DNA of 34,727 nt from a virus: positions 1 through 34,727 of IMG/VR virus record IMGVR_UViG_3300031539_000155. The stretch is one strand, 5' to 3'. The first letter of the stretch is position 1; each line of letters opens with the position of its first letter. Shown here one piece after another: positions 21,923 to 30,044 of the stretch. The position numbers and the translations under genes are program-made. The notes below the pieces were generated by a model. The model ran no database searches. It saw nothing but the letters and a program-made list of their open reading frames with translations, and was not told where the DNA came from.

Positions 21923-22158
21923 TGGCAAATAAAATATTTAAAGTGATTAAACTTAATCGTTGTCTTTTTCCTATTAAAGAAGGGGAATACACGGCCGATG
22001 AATTGAGTGCAGAAACAGCAAAGCGAGAAGAAAAATTAAAAAAAGCCTCAAGAGAGGGAACACTCAGGTTAATTAACAGCCTTGATGTTCCAGATGATGC
22101 ATGGGGACGAGAAGATTTTCCGCCAAGAGAACGGAGGACCAATGCTAACTACAAATAA
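21922..22158 (+). CDS. Hypothetical protein in head gene cluster
   Basis: I choose the ATG at 21922 because a GGAGG site precedes it; an ATG at 21910 lies upstream but overlaps that site. The 78-residue protein has a strand-rich N-terminus (IFKVIKLNRCLFPIKEG), a charged helix and a polar end. No family is recognised. It overlaps the next gene. Confidence 0.55.
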   Translation: MANKIFKVIKLNRCLFPIKEGEYTADELSAETAKREEKLKKASREGTLRLINSLDVPDDAWGREDFPPRERRTNANYK

Positions 22159-22498
22159 AATCAAGGTGAAGGAACGCCCCATAGATAGCAAGTACCTTGA
22201 GGAAGAAAGGGACGAGAAGGGCGAACTGACAGGGAGTGTGATATCCGATATTCCGAGGCATGTAATCACGACCTCCCAGGAAAAAGTTAAGAATAGGCCT
22301 GCTCGGGTATTGCCTCATAATTTTACGGATCTCCGCACGGTTAGCCAGAAGAAGCCGAGAAGGACATTCATCCAATCCGCCGACCTGGAAGATATGCGGA
22401 GCAAGGCCAAGATGAAAAAGGCCAGGGAAGAGAAAGCTCGGCTCGATGCTGCCAAGAAAGTGGAGAAGAAGAAGCGGGCACGGAGGAAAAAGAAATGA
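22142..22498 (+). CDS. Basic hypothetical protein
   Basis: I choose the ATG at 22142, behind GGAGG, and not an in-frame upstream ATG at 22082. The 118-residue protein is basic and polar, ending in a lysine- and arginine-rich coiled helix (KVEKKKRARRKKK). The middle has prolines and a SQKKPRRTFIQ segment. It may bind DNA or RNA within the head region. Family not recognised. Confidence 0.55.
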   Translation: MLTTNKIKVKERPIDSKYLEEERDEKGELTGSVISDIPRHVITTSQEKVKNRPARVLPHNFTDLRTVSQKKPRRTFIQSADLEDMRSKAKMKKAREEKARLDAAKKVEKKKRARRKKK

Positions 22499-22683
22499 AG
22501 GCAGTAATTTGTCCTGTGTGTTGTGGGAGAGGAACTATTGTTAATACTGGACTTGGAGGAACAACGGCAGTTATAACCGAGATAAAATGTCATGGCTGTC
22601 ATGGCTGTGGCTGGGTTTGTGTTCCTGGAGATGGATGTCCTTATCCAGAAGGCGATGAAATCAGACCTATTTGGGGGAATTAA
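22495..22683 (+). CDS. DnaJ-type zinc-finger-like protein
   Basis: The 62-residue protein has CPVCCGRGTI and CHGCHGCGWVCV, two copies of the C-x-x-C-x-G-x-G motif of the DnaJ cysteine-rich domain. The intact domain has four copies; here only two are seen, with extra cysteines near the end. It could be a minimal zinc-binding chaperone-like or adaptor protein. It overlaps the previous gene by ATGA. Confidence 0.65.
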   Translation: MKAVICPVCCGRGTIVNTGLGGTTAVITEIKCHGCHGCGWVCVPGDGCPYPEGDEIRPIWGN

Positions 22684-22869
22684 ATGAAGTGGTTTCACCG
22701 TTGGCTTCTCAATCGCAGAATCAAACGAGCGCAGCGCCTTTTGGTGCTCATCGATGCGGGTGTTAAAAGAGTTGGGATGCCACGCCAGATGCGCAGGTCA
22801 TTATGGCGTGATTTTATAAACGGGAAGATAGACCGAACGGAAATCTTTGATTTGATAAAGGTGAAATGA
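22684..22869 (+). CDS. Small basic hypothetical protein
   Basis: A 61-residue protein starts at the ATG after the previous stop. It has an arginine-rich helical start (WFHRWLLNRRIKRAQRLL) and a more acidic end. No family is recognised. It may associate with DNA or membranes. Confidence 0.5.
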   Translation: MKWFHRWLLNRRIKRAQRLLVLIDAGVKRVGMPRQMRRSLWRDFINGKIDRTEIFDLIKVK

Positions 22870-22870
22870 G

Positions 22871-23071
22871 ATGAGATTCAGAAGAGACGTCAAGCCCGGC
22901 GATGTGGTCATAAAAAATAAGGGTGGATGGATGGTTCCGCTAGTTATAGCCGAACCCCCGATTGGAGAGATCGTATCTGTTTATAGGGATAACAAGGCGA
23001 CCGCATTCGGAATTATTCATTCAATAGGAGAGGGGAATTCTGTTGTCTGCGAGGTGAGGTTGTTATCATGA
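22871..23071 (+). CDS. Hypothetical small beta-rich protein
   Basis: The 66-residue protein has strands typical of an SH3-like barrel (DVKPGDVVIKNKGGWMVPLV, then GEIVSVYR). It starts one base after the preceding stop and overlaps the next gene by ATGA. No family is recognised. Confidence 0.55.
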   Translation: MRFRRDVKPGDVVIKNKGGWMVPLVIAEPPIGEIVSVYRDNKATAFGIIHSIGEGNSVVCEVRLLS

Positions 23072-24252
23072 AAATCCGCGCTCAACTTCACTGCATGGCC
23101 GAGTCAGAGATTATGGCCATGATCGGACCCGACAAGCTAGCCGAGATTAAGACTCGTGATAAATCTCCCACCATCAAGGCTTATGTCGTGGGCCATGAGG
23201 GGGAAGCGCGCGGCAATCTTGTCGGAGTGGGCAATATAGTCAAAACATGGTTTACCCAAATGGTGGAAAAGCTCACGGATAAAATCAAGATCGGCTTACA
23301 GCTATTCCACGGCCATGCTGCGACAAATGACACCACTGGCCGCATCCCCATAGGTGAGGTTGTTGGCCGAAAGCTTATGAATATAAAAGATCGATTATCA
23401 TCGGTTGTAGCCTGTTATATTTATCCCGACTATCGCAACTTGCCGCTAGATGTGGCAAGCATAGAAGCCGATGTCGATCTACGCGGAGATACCGCAGACA
23501 AGCTATATGTGGCCGATGTTAATGAGATAACCGGCATTGCTTTGGGCAACTCCCAGATAGAAACGCCTGGCTTTCCTGGGGCGGGACTTATTGGGCAACT
23601 CCAGGCAATGGCCGAGAAGAAATTCCGAATAACCCTTTTTAAAGGAGACAGCAACATGACCCTTGAAGAGCTAAAAAATGCAATTCAGGAGGCCAAGCTC
23701 ACGCCTACCGATATCTTTGATATGGAGGCGATTTTGGCTAACTCCCTTGTATCTGAGCAGATTAAGGAGAAAATCAAAAACGCGAAAGGCTATGATTACC
23801 GTAAAACGGAATCCCTGGTTGAAGAAAAAGCGGCCCTCCAAAAGCAAGTTGATGATGCAACCGCAAAAATCAAGCTACATGAGGAAACAGTCAAGACCCT
23901 GAAGCTCGAGACGGCCAAAACCAAAATAAGTTCTTTATTCGATACTCAAAAGACCGAACGCAAATTGGATGAGAGACAGTCAAAATTCATCCAGAACAGA
24001 CTCGGGGGGTTTACCCCACAAAAGGTCGAGGACCTAGAGAAAGAGCTTAATGGCTATCTGGATGCGGAGCTTAAAGAGTATGCGACGTATGCGAAAGATG
24101 TTTTTGGCATCGAGGTCAAGACAACGCCAGATCCCAACAAAGTGGGTAATGGCGGGACGGGGCCAGAGGGTGGAAAGCCTGGTGGAGGCGACGCTGGAAG
24201 CAAATACCTCGACCCCGCTCAGAATCCGTTTATCAAGACCGACGCCGTTTAG
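23068..24252 (+). CDS. Prohead protease fused to scaffold domain
   Basis: The 394-residue protein begins with a protease-like domain (residues of about 33-170). QLFHGHAATND with H81 or H83 is a candidate catalytic histidine, and ASIEADVDL with S131 a candidate serine. A coiled, charged scaffold-like domain (about 197-345) and a Gly-rich tail follow. An internal ATG at 23656, in frame and behind AAAGGAGAC, would make the scaffold part alone. It stands between the small-gene run and the decoration and capsid genes, where protease and scaffold normally occur. It would cut scaffold and capsid proteins during maturation. Confidence 0.65.
   Translation: MKIRAQLHCMAESEIMAMIGPDKLAEIKTRDKSPTIKAYVVGHEGEARGNLVGVGNIVKTWFTQMVEKLTDKIKIGLQLFHGHAATNDTTGRIPIGEVVGRKLMNIKDRLSSVVACYIYPDYRNLPLDVASIEADVDLRGDTADKLYVADVNEITGIALGNSQIETPGFPGAGLIGQLQAMAEKKFRITLFKGDSNMTLEELKNAIQEAKLTPTDIFDMEAILANSLVSEQIKEKIKNAKGYDYRKTESLVEEKAALQKQVDDATAKIKLHEETVKTLKLETAKTKISSLFDTQKTERKLDERQSKFIQNRLGGFTPQKVEDLEKELNGYLDAELKEYATYAKDVFGIEVKTTPDPNKVGNGGTGPEGGKPGGGDAGSKYLDPAQNPFIKTDAV
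23641..23658 (+). promoter_or_regulatory. Internal ribosome site and start for a scaffold protein
   Basis: AAAGGAGACAGCAACATG is a strong Shine-Dalgarno site with an ATG at 23656 that is in frame with the surrounding gene (codon 197). Translation from here yields a 198-residue protein equal to the scaffold region. This mirrors the lambda C/Nu3 arrangement, in which the scaffold is made from an internal start of the protease gene. Confidence 0.6.
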
Positions 24253-24291
24253 TGTGGTTATAGCCGAATAGTAGAAAAGTTTTAAGGGAGT

Positions 24292-24316
24292 GGGAAGGCG
24301 CTAGAGACGCCCTCCC
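24292..24316 (+). other. Strong hairpin between scaffold and decoration genes
   Basis: GGGAAGGCG pairs with CGCCCTCCC over nine positions with one A-C mismatch and a seven-base loop CTAGAGA. It lies in the 172-base gap before the decoration gene. No T-run follows, so a simple terminator is unlikely; it may protect the highly expressed capsid mRNA. A second, weaker stem (CGGG/CCCG) followed by a broken T-run lies near 24353-24370. Confidence 0.5.
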
Positions 24317-24424
24317 AAGGCCCAGAATGGAGGCAAGTTGTGGACATGCACTCGGGTATTCTAAAGCCCGTTTCATTTTACCCCACCTCTGCCTCTGGAT
24401 ACAAGAACTTTAAGGAGACAACAA

Positions 24425-24838
24425 ATGCCTGATGCATTAAGAACCGCCACCCCTATGGGTGATTGGCGGAGTTTTAAATTCACTGTCTCCGACTCCAGTG
24501 GGGTATTGGGGATAAAGGATGCGCGTGCCGATGGCGAATCCTACCTGTACCTCGTTGAAGACACTGTCGGAGCGGTACTAGAGTCTGCGGATGCCGATCA
24601 AGAAGCCGTCCTCATCTACCATGCTGAAAAAATCATGGTTCCTAAGATGGAAGAATCTTCGGACGTTTTCTTGCCAGGTGCCCGCGTTTATTGGGATCCC
24701 ACGACCAGGCTGGTCACGCCGACTTTCGACTCCGGTTATTACTGGATCGGAATCGCAACAGAACCCGCAACAGCCGATGACGAGTATGTTGAAATCGACC
24801 TCAAGGGCGAACGCGCCGAATTTGAGCTGGCGTTGTAA
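24425..24838 (+). CDS. DUF2190-like head decoration protein
   Basis: The 137-residue protein starts behind AAGGAGAC. It is beta-rich with a DVFLPGARVYWDPTTRLVT segment, then YWIGIATEPATADDEYVEIDL, matching the G-x-x-V-Y-W-D and I-G-x-A patterns of DUF2190 head proteins. In other phages such proteins cap or decorate the capsid. It stands right before the capsid gene, as expected. Confidence 0.7.
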   Translation: MPDALRTATPMGDWRSFKFTVSDSSGVLGIKDARADGESYLYLVEDTVGAVLESADADQEAVLIYHAEKIMVPKMEESSDVFLPGARVYWDPTTRLVTPTFDSGYYWIGIATEPATADDEYVEIDLKGERAEFELAL

Positions 24839-24849
24839 GGAGGAATGAA

Positions 24850-25992
24850 ATGAGAAGCAGAATATTTAAACTCAATTGGGAAGATTTCGATTATCGGAAT
24901 TCCGAAGACAGGAAGAATCTTGCAGGCGCCATGCAGTATTTCTGTGCATTGCCCAACAAGTTCTTGCCTGTTCTCCCTAATGGCAAGCCTCATCCATTTT
25001 CCAAAATTGAGGCGTTTGTCAAAGACCACAAGCAGATCCAGGAATTCACCCTTATGTCTGATGGATGGGTGAACGAGAAGGCTATAGACATCATCGAGAA
25101 ATTCCATCTTCTGACAAACTACGATAACGGGTTTGAGCAGATTTTTGACATCCGTGATTATAGTGGCACGAAAGCCAGCGGATTCGACATGGCTGCTGTT
25201 AAAAGCGGGCTGATCTTCCGTGAAGTCAAAGAGGGTGAAAAGCTCAAGGTCTACCAGGTGAGGGGCGCAAAAGAACGGGTAAGTTTCTGTTACTACGGAG
25301 GCGCACTCGGGTGGCATCGGAGACTTTTCGACGATGGAGATTGGTGGACACTCGAGGATAACGCCATCGAGTTCAGAAACAAGGCATATTCACGCAGGGC
25401 TGCCACATACTACGGATTACTCGAAGCGGCTGCCGATGAGAAGGGTTGCTGTGCGACGATACCGTCTGATTGTGATGATTGCGATTCTGACGCCCGAAGT
25501 ATCGCGACTTCGATCAACTATGCGGCAACGGACATTCTAGCCAAGGCAGCTGACAGGGGATTGAGTGTTGATATCGCCGGGACCACCTTTATCGTCCTGA
25601 CGCCCCTCCAGCTTCGTGGCCGAGTTCGGTACGCTCTCGGTCAGCGGATGCAGGCCTTCGCCGATTCCGAAAAGCTCATTGATTACAACTTCAAGCTAGT
25701 CACCACCATGATGCTTACACAGACCAACCGGATTCTAGTTATTCTTCCCGGACGGACGCTCAAGATCGGATACAGAATGGATCTCACGTTGTTTGATGAT
25801 TTCGACATCCTGAGTTTGACGGATACGGTTGCAGGATGGATGCGAGACGGAGGTTGTATCGGAGATATCGATCAGATCAACTGCATCGAGCTTACCGAAG
25901 AGAGTGGATCTTGTCCCGCCGCGTTATTCAGCCCGCAGGTTACGTGCGGTGAAATAACTGGCACCGCCGGAGTCGAGGACATCGCAGGATAA
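24850..25992 (+). CDS. Major capsid protein
   Basis: The 380-residue protein starts behind AAGGAGGAA. Its position after protease/scaffold and decoration genes, its length, and an acidic first half with alpha/beta layout fit an HK97-fold capsid protein. It has about ten cysteines, including the cluster GCCATIPSDCDDCDSD near residue 200 and several close to the C-terminus, which is unusual. The family match is by context more than by a recognised motif. Confidence 0.65.
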   Translation: MRSRIFKLNWEDFDYRNSEDRKNLAGAMQYFCALPNKFLPVLPNGKPHPFSKIEAFVKDHKQIQEFTLMSDGWVNEKAIDIIEKFHLLTNYDNGFEQIFDIRDYSGTKASGFDMAAVKSGLIFREVKEGEKLKVYQVRGAKERVSFCYYGGALGWHRRLFDDGDWWTLEDNAIEFRNKAYSRRAATYYGLLEAAADEKGCCATIPSDCDDCDSDARSIATSINYAATDILAKAADRGLSVDIAGTTFIVLTPLQLRGRVRYALGQRMQAFADSEKLIDYNFKLVTTMMLTQTNRILVILPGRTLKIGYRMDLTLFDDFDILSLTDTVAGWMRDGGCIGDIDQINCIELTEESGSCPAALFSPQVTCGEITGTAGVEDIAG

Positions 25993-26076
25993 GGAAATCT
26001 ATGCGGTAGGGGTTGATCAGGTGACTTGAGGGGTCGTGGATTCAACATAGACCCTTAGGCTGCAGGAAGACACTTG

Positions 26077-26093
26077 ATCGGCCCCAGGCCGAT
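26077..26093 (+). other. Perfect hairpin after capsid gene
   Basis: ATCGGCC-CCA-GGCCGAT is a perfect 7-pair stem with a three-base loop in the 113-base gap between the capsid gene and the accessory cassette. A second pairing, GGGTC (26031-26035) with GACCC (26050-26054), lies just upstream. There is no T-run, but the pair of stems could attenuate or process the transcript at the end of the capsid gene. Confidence 0.5.
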
Positions 26094-26105
26094 ATAAGAA
26101 AACAG

Positions 26106-26858
26106 ATGCTAACAACACAAAGCCCGGCAGTACAGAAAATCCTGCGTGAGCGGGAAAGCATACTGGCGGAGAACCGCGAGCGGGTGCGCTTGAAAATAAA
26201 TCCCTACCGCCCTGCGCATGAAGTCTTGAATGACGGGGCCTGGGATGGAGAGAGGTGCTTTATCATAGGCGGCGGACCCAGCCTCGAGGGGTTTGACTTT
26301 GAGAGGTTGCGGGGCCAGGGACGGGTTATCGCTATAAACAGGGCATTCGAGCATGCCCCATTTGCGGACATCTGCTTTTTCATGGACGCCTCGAGCAATA
26401 CGTTTTACGGCCTGCTTAAAAGAGGGAGCCTGGGAGCCGATGCGCTCCAGAAATGGGGGGAATTTCAGGGCTACAAGATTTATCTCAACCTGGTGGGGCG
26501 AAGGCTCGAGGATGTTTACAGCATCCGGAAGGCCGGCAGAGCGGGAATTTCCAACTCGATCGAAAAAGGTTTGTATCACGGAAACAACTCGGGCGTGGGT
26601 GCGATAGGGCTTGCGGTGTGCTTACGGGCGAATCCGATCTATCTGCTCGGATTTGACTGTAAGTTTACGGCTGGCAAATCGCATTTTCACGATGGCTATC
26701 CCAATAAGATGCCGGAAAGCACATTTAAGGGTTTCACCAGCAATTTTGGAATGACGGCGAAGTTCCTGGCTAAGATACAATTTAAGGTGATCAACCTCAA
26801 TCCTCAATCGGGGATGAGGTGCTTTCCTTTTTCAACGATAGATGAGGTGCTTGAATGA
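26106..26858 (+). CDS. DUF115 (MptE-like) family protein
   Basis: The 250-residue protein has CFIIGGGPSLEGFDFERL near residue 51, then an AINRAFEHAPFADICFFMD strand-helix-strand, and later GNNSGVGAIGLAVCL with IYLLGFDC. This is the DUF115/MAF pattern, a Rossmann-like fold related to 6-hydroxymethylpterin pyrophosphokinase MptE and to flagellin- and glycan-modification proteins. In this neighbourhood, with glycosyltransferases and a methyltransferase, it may help transfer or activate a sugar. The gene starts the accessory cassette; there is no strong ribosome site before the ATG. Confidence 0.75.
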   Translation: MLTTQSPAVQKILRERESILAENRERVRLKINPYRPAHEVLNDGAWDGERCFIIGGGPSLEGFDFERLRGQGRVIAINRAFEHAPFADICFFMDASSNTFYGLLKRGSLGADALQKWGEFQGYKIYLNLVGRRLEDVYSIRKAGRAGISNSIEKGLYHGNNSGVGAIGLAVCLRANPIYLLGFDCKFTAGKSHFHDGYPNKMPESTFKGFTSNFGMTAKFLAKIQFKVINLNPQSGMRCFPFSTIDEVLE

Positions 26859-27034
26859 GGGTATATGTCTCAACGTCGGTTATTTTTGGAGACCACAGCT
26901 TCTATTTTACTCCATTCCAATTCAATGCTAACTGGGGTACCTACAAAGGGCATCAACCATATATATTTATTGAAATATTTTGGATTGAGATTTTAATAGT
27001 TTTTGGTCGGACACAGAGGAAAACCAATGTCTAA
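26855..27034 (+). CDS. Hypothetical protein in accessory cassette
   Basis: A 59-residue frame starts in an ATGA overlap behind GAGGTG and overlaps the cupin start. It has an aromatic N-terminal half and a hydrophobic segment (YIFIEIFWIEILIVF). It may be membrane-associated, or the eroded remains of a larger gene. Base composition is more AT-rich than in its neighbours. Confidence 0.4.
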   Translation: MRVYVSTSVIFGDHSFYFTPFQFNANWGTYKGHQPYIFIEIFWIEILIVFGRTQRKTNV

Positions 27035-27398
27035 GCAAGGCAAGGTCTGGGGGACGACCCAAGAGATTTTTAACAACGGGATAGTCTCCATGAATCACCT
27101 CAAAATCAAAGAGGGTGGTTACTGCTCGGAGCATAAGCACGCGAAGAAAGCCAATATGTTTTTTGTTATTTCAGGAGAACTAGAAATTAAAATTTGGAAA
27201 ACAGGTGTACGTCAAGGCGGCATGGTTCCCGCTAGTGAATTTAGAGATTTAACCCTATTGACTGCCGGAGAGATGACAACAATTGAACCGGAGATTTTTC
27301 ACAAGTTCACGGCCATAACAGATGTTGAGTGTCTCGAAATTTATAGCATTAGTCTTTCTGAGGATATTGAGAGACGAACAGAGGGTGGTATAGCATGA
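27027..27398 (+). CDS. Cupin-fold protein
   Basis: I choose the ATG at 27027, behind AGAGGA. The 123-residue protein has the two cupin motifs: EHKHAKKANMFFVISGELEI with H36, H38 and E51, and a later motif with PEIFHKF containing H92, then a final strand. Metal ligands are in place. Single-domain cupins of this type occur in sugar metabolism (mannose-6-phosphate isomerase-like, or sugar epimerase relatives). Location suggests a part in making a modified sugar. It overlaps the radical SAM gene by ATGA. Confidence 0.75.
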   Translation: MSKQGKVWGTTQEIFNNGIVSMNHLKIKEGGYCSEHKHAKKANMFFVISGELEIKIWKTGVRQGGMVPASEFRDLTLLTAGEMTTIEPEIFHKFTAITDVECLEIYSISLSEDIERRTEGGIA

Positions 27399-28705
27399 GG
27401 GTCTTATTCATTCTCGATCCATTCCAGGTTGAACCGCTCGGAGTGGGCTACCTTGCCTCGGCACTTAGACAATCGGGAATCGAGGCCACCTGGATCAAGG
27501 CGAATGACAATAACCTTATTGGAAAGGTGCTGGATTATTCGCCGACCGCATTGGCCTATTCTATCACTACAGGCCAGCATCAGAGATTCATTGCGCTTAA
27601 CCGTAGAATTCAGGAGTTCTATTCGGCGATATCCGTTTTCGGCGGATCTCACCCCACATATTTCCCCGAAATGATAAAAAGCGAAGGCGTTGATATTATA
27701 ATACGCGGTGAGGCCGAACAGTCGCTTGTCGATACACTGAACGGCTTCCATGAAAAGGGCATGTCCCGGCGGATCGTTGGCTTCCACCCGCTCAATCAGA
27801 ACATTGACAGCATCGCGTTCCCCGACAGGGAATTCCTGTACAAGTACCCGGAAAATCTAAACAACCCCATTAAAAATGTCCTCACATCTCGAGGATGCAG
27901 ATTTAGTTGTCCCTATTGTTTTAATTCGATATATCGCGGGTTCTATCGCGGCCAAAAGTGGGTGAGATACCGCTCGCCTGAAAACGTCATCGAAGAATGT
28001 CTTGATCTTATGGAATATCCGCTCGGGATGATCTATTTCCAGGACGATGAATTTTTAACGAATCCAGAATTATACAGGCTTTTACGCCTTTATCGCAAAT
28101 ATGTCGGCATCCCCTTCCATTGTCAGATCAGGATTGAATTATTGGCCGATGATTTGGCCTGGGAGTTAAAAGATGCGGGATGCTGCGGGGTGACATTCGC
28201 CATAGAGAGTGGCAACGATTTCATGAGGCGCGAAGTCCTGGCCCGGAGGATGAGCAGGGAAACGATTATCAATGGCGCGGAATGTCTGCATAGGCATGGG
28301 ATTAAATTCAGAATCGAAAACATGATAGGCCTCCCTGGAGAGAACATCGATCAGATGCTTGATACGCTGGATATTAATATCCGATGCCGTCCCGACTATG
28401 GGTGGGCGTCGATTTTTCAGCCTTATCCGAGGCTTCCGCTTGCTGAATATGCAAGGGGTTTAGAGCTCTGGGACGGGAATGTTGATGATTTTTGCGAAAC
28501 ATTCTTCGAGAAAACGGCATTAAAAACGAACTTGGCCAAAGAAATCACAAATATTCAGCGATTATTCGGGCTTGCGGTCAGCTTCCCAATTCTCAAAAGG
28601 CTTATTCGGCGACTCGCAAAACTCCCCAATAATACATTTTATGACAGATTGTGTGCATGGTGGAAGCAAAGACGGTTTCGGCGATTGTATTCGGAGGCGC
28701 ATTAA
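27395..28705 (+). CDS. B12-binding radical SAM protein
   Basis: The 436-residue protein has an N-terminal B12-binding-like Rossmann domain (residues 1-130, with VFGGSHPTYFPE and IIIRGEAEQSLV), then the radical SAM site RGCRFSCPYCFN with C168, C172 and C175. The glycine- and acid-containing strand IYFQDDEF (about residue 210) and the segments IAIESGNDF-like (FAIESGND) and MIGLPGEN complete the fold. Such enzymes methylate or rearrange unactivated carbons. Phages rarely carry them. Together with glycosyltransferases it may modify a sugar or a virion protein. Confidence 0.85.
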   Translation: MRVLFILDPFQVEPLGVGYLASALRQSGIEATWIKANDNNLIGKVLDYSPTALAYSITTGQHQRFIALNRRIQEFYSAISVFGGSHPTYFPEMIKSEGVDIIIRGEAEQSLVDTLNGFHEKGMSRRIVGFHPLNQNIDSIAFPDREFLYKYPENLNNPIKNVLTSRGCRFSCPYCFNSIYRGFYRGQKWVRYRSPENVIEECLDLMEYPLGMIYFQDDEFLTNPELYRLLRLYRKYVGIPFHCQIRIELLADDLAWELKDAGCCGVTFAIESGNDFMRREVLARRMSRETIINGAECLHRHGIKFRIENMIGLPGENIDQMLDTLDINIRCRPDYGWASIFQPYPRLPLAEYARGLELWDGNVDDFCETFFEKTALKTNLAKEITNIQRLFGLAVSFPILKRLIRRLAKLPNNTFYDRLCAWWKQRRFRRLYSEAH

Positions 28706-29476
28706 ATGATAACCGCAATCACCCCTACGGGAGATCGGCCATTAGCTTTCGCGCTCTGCCAATACTGGATGAGCAGGCAGACGGTGAAGCCCGACCAGTG
28801 GATTGTCATCGATGATGGGAAGGTGCCCATGACGCCTTTCGTGCCAATGGAATATATAAGGCGAGAACCATTGCCGAGTGATCCCGAGCATACGCTTGTT
28901 GTCAACTTAAAAGTGGCCTGTCCGCTTATCAGGGGCGATAAAATCATAATCATCGAGGACGATGAATATTATGCGCCTGGGTATGTGGCAGAGATGGTAA
29001 CCGCGCTTGATCACCACGAACTCGCCGGGATTAAGCACGCTAAATATTATCACTTGGGTTCGGGCGGTTATTGTACGCATGCAAATATTAACCACGCATC
29101 CTTTGCCGAGACAGCTTTCAGGGCTTCGTTTTTGCCAATATTTAAACCATTTCTGGACATGGATATCCACACATTCCTTGATATACGGATATGGAGGAAA
29201 GTGAGAGGGATTGTTCACCTAAGGGCTCCAAGTCAAATGAAGAGGGATAGACGGGGATTTCTTTTTGTCGATGATCCGCCATTGTATTTAGGAGTCAAAG
29301 GATTACCTGGCCGAGTGGGGATTGGAATAGGTCATGATGAAAAACGCTATGCTCATCGTGACACCCCGGATCGTGATGTCTTAAAGAAATGGATACCGGG
29401 GGATTATCAGGTTTATTTGGATATTCTGAATAGCAAATTGACGGAGGAAAATTGTGACCCATACTTTTCTGTCTAA
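28706..29476 (+). CDS. GT-A type glycosyltransferase
   Basis: The 256-residue protein begins MITAITPTGDRPLAFALC, has WIVIDDGK (32-39) and IIIIEDDEYY (80-89), the nucleotide-sugar and D-x-D-like metal motifs of family-2-like glycosyltransferases. A later DDPPLYLGVKGLPGRVG segment is consistent with the acceptor side. The gene follows the radical SAM gene directly and its 3' end overlaps the methyltransferase gene by 23 bases. It would transfer a sugar to a glycan or protein. Donor and acceptor are unknown. Confidence 0.75.
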   Translation: MITAITPTGDRPLAFALCQYWMSRQTVKPDQWIVIDDGKVPMTPFVPMEYIRREPLPSDPEHTLVVNLKVACPLIRGDKIIIIEDDEYYAPGYVAEMVTALDHHELAGIKHAKYYHLGSGGYCTHANINHASFAETAFRASFLPIFKPFLDMDIHTFLDIRIWRKVRGIVHLRAPSQMKRDRRGFLFVDDPPLYLGVKGLPGRVGIGIGHDEKRYAHRDTPDRDVLKKWIPGDYQVYLDILNSKLTEENCDPYFSV

Positions 29477-30044
29477 ATTCAATGAGATTCTGCAGGCTGC
29501 GGATTCAAGCCGTCTGGTTCTAGGGCAATGTAGACCAGAATGGCAGGCGTTTTTAGAATATGCAGGTGCTTATTTCAGCAATAGGGGGATTGATCACCCT
29601 GTGGTGGTGGAGATTGGGACGCTGGATAATACACAAGAAAAGTTTTATGAGGGATTACTCGGAGCAGAACATATTGGAATTGAAATTAACCCAATAGCAA
29701 GAGGCAATCCTGAAATTATAGGCGATTCACGTTCGCCCGAGACTATTGAGAAATTAAAAACAAAACTTGCTGGCCGACCGATCGACCTTCTTTTCCTTGA
29801 CGGCGACCACAATTATGATTGCGTGAAATTCGAGTATGAGAATTATGGCCCGATGACAAAACACCTCATCGCTTTTCATGATTTAATTTGCATGGATAAA
29901 GGTGCTGGCACAGATGTTCATCAATTATGGCGAGAAATCTATGCAGCCGAGAAGAAGCATTGTCTACTTACATTCTATCGACACAATGATAGCGATATCT
30001 GGGCAGGGCATGAAATGGGGATCGGATTAATAGTGAAGGGATAA
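29454..30044 (+). CDS. SAM-dependent methyltransferase-like protein
   Basis: The start is a GTG behind a perfect GGAGG site. The 196-residue protein has VVVEIGTLDNT (50-60) as a SAM motif I, GIEINP (75-80), and IDLLFLDGDHNYDCVK (110-125) then FHD (141-143). This order matches the Methyltransf_24/cephalosporin-hydroxylase-like group, which often methylates sugars or small molecules. Its neighbours are two glycosyltransferases and a radical SAM enzyme. A glycan methyltransferase is most likely. Confidence 0.75.
   Translation: MTHTFLSKFNEILQAADSSRLVLGQCRPEWQAFLEYAGAYFSNRGIDHPVVVEIGTLDNTQEKFYEGLLGAEHIGIEINPIARGNPEIIGDSRSPETIEKLKTKLAGRPIDLLFLDGDHNYDCVKFEYENYGPMTKHLIAFHDLICMDKGAGTDVHQLWREIYAAEKKHCLLTFYRHNDSDIWAGHEMGIGLIVKG

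Noticed and set aside
24327-24413. A 28-codon frame in the gap before the decoration gene
   Set aside because: No ribosome site precedes the ATG and the region holds inverted repeats instead.
24739-25317. Minus-strand frame of 192 codons over the decoration and capsid genes
   Set aside because: It lies antisense to strong structural genes and has no ribosome site or motif.
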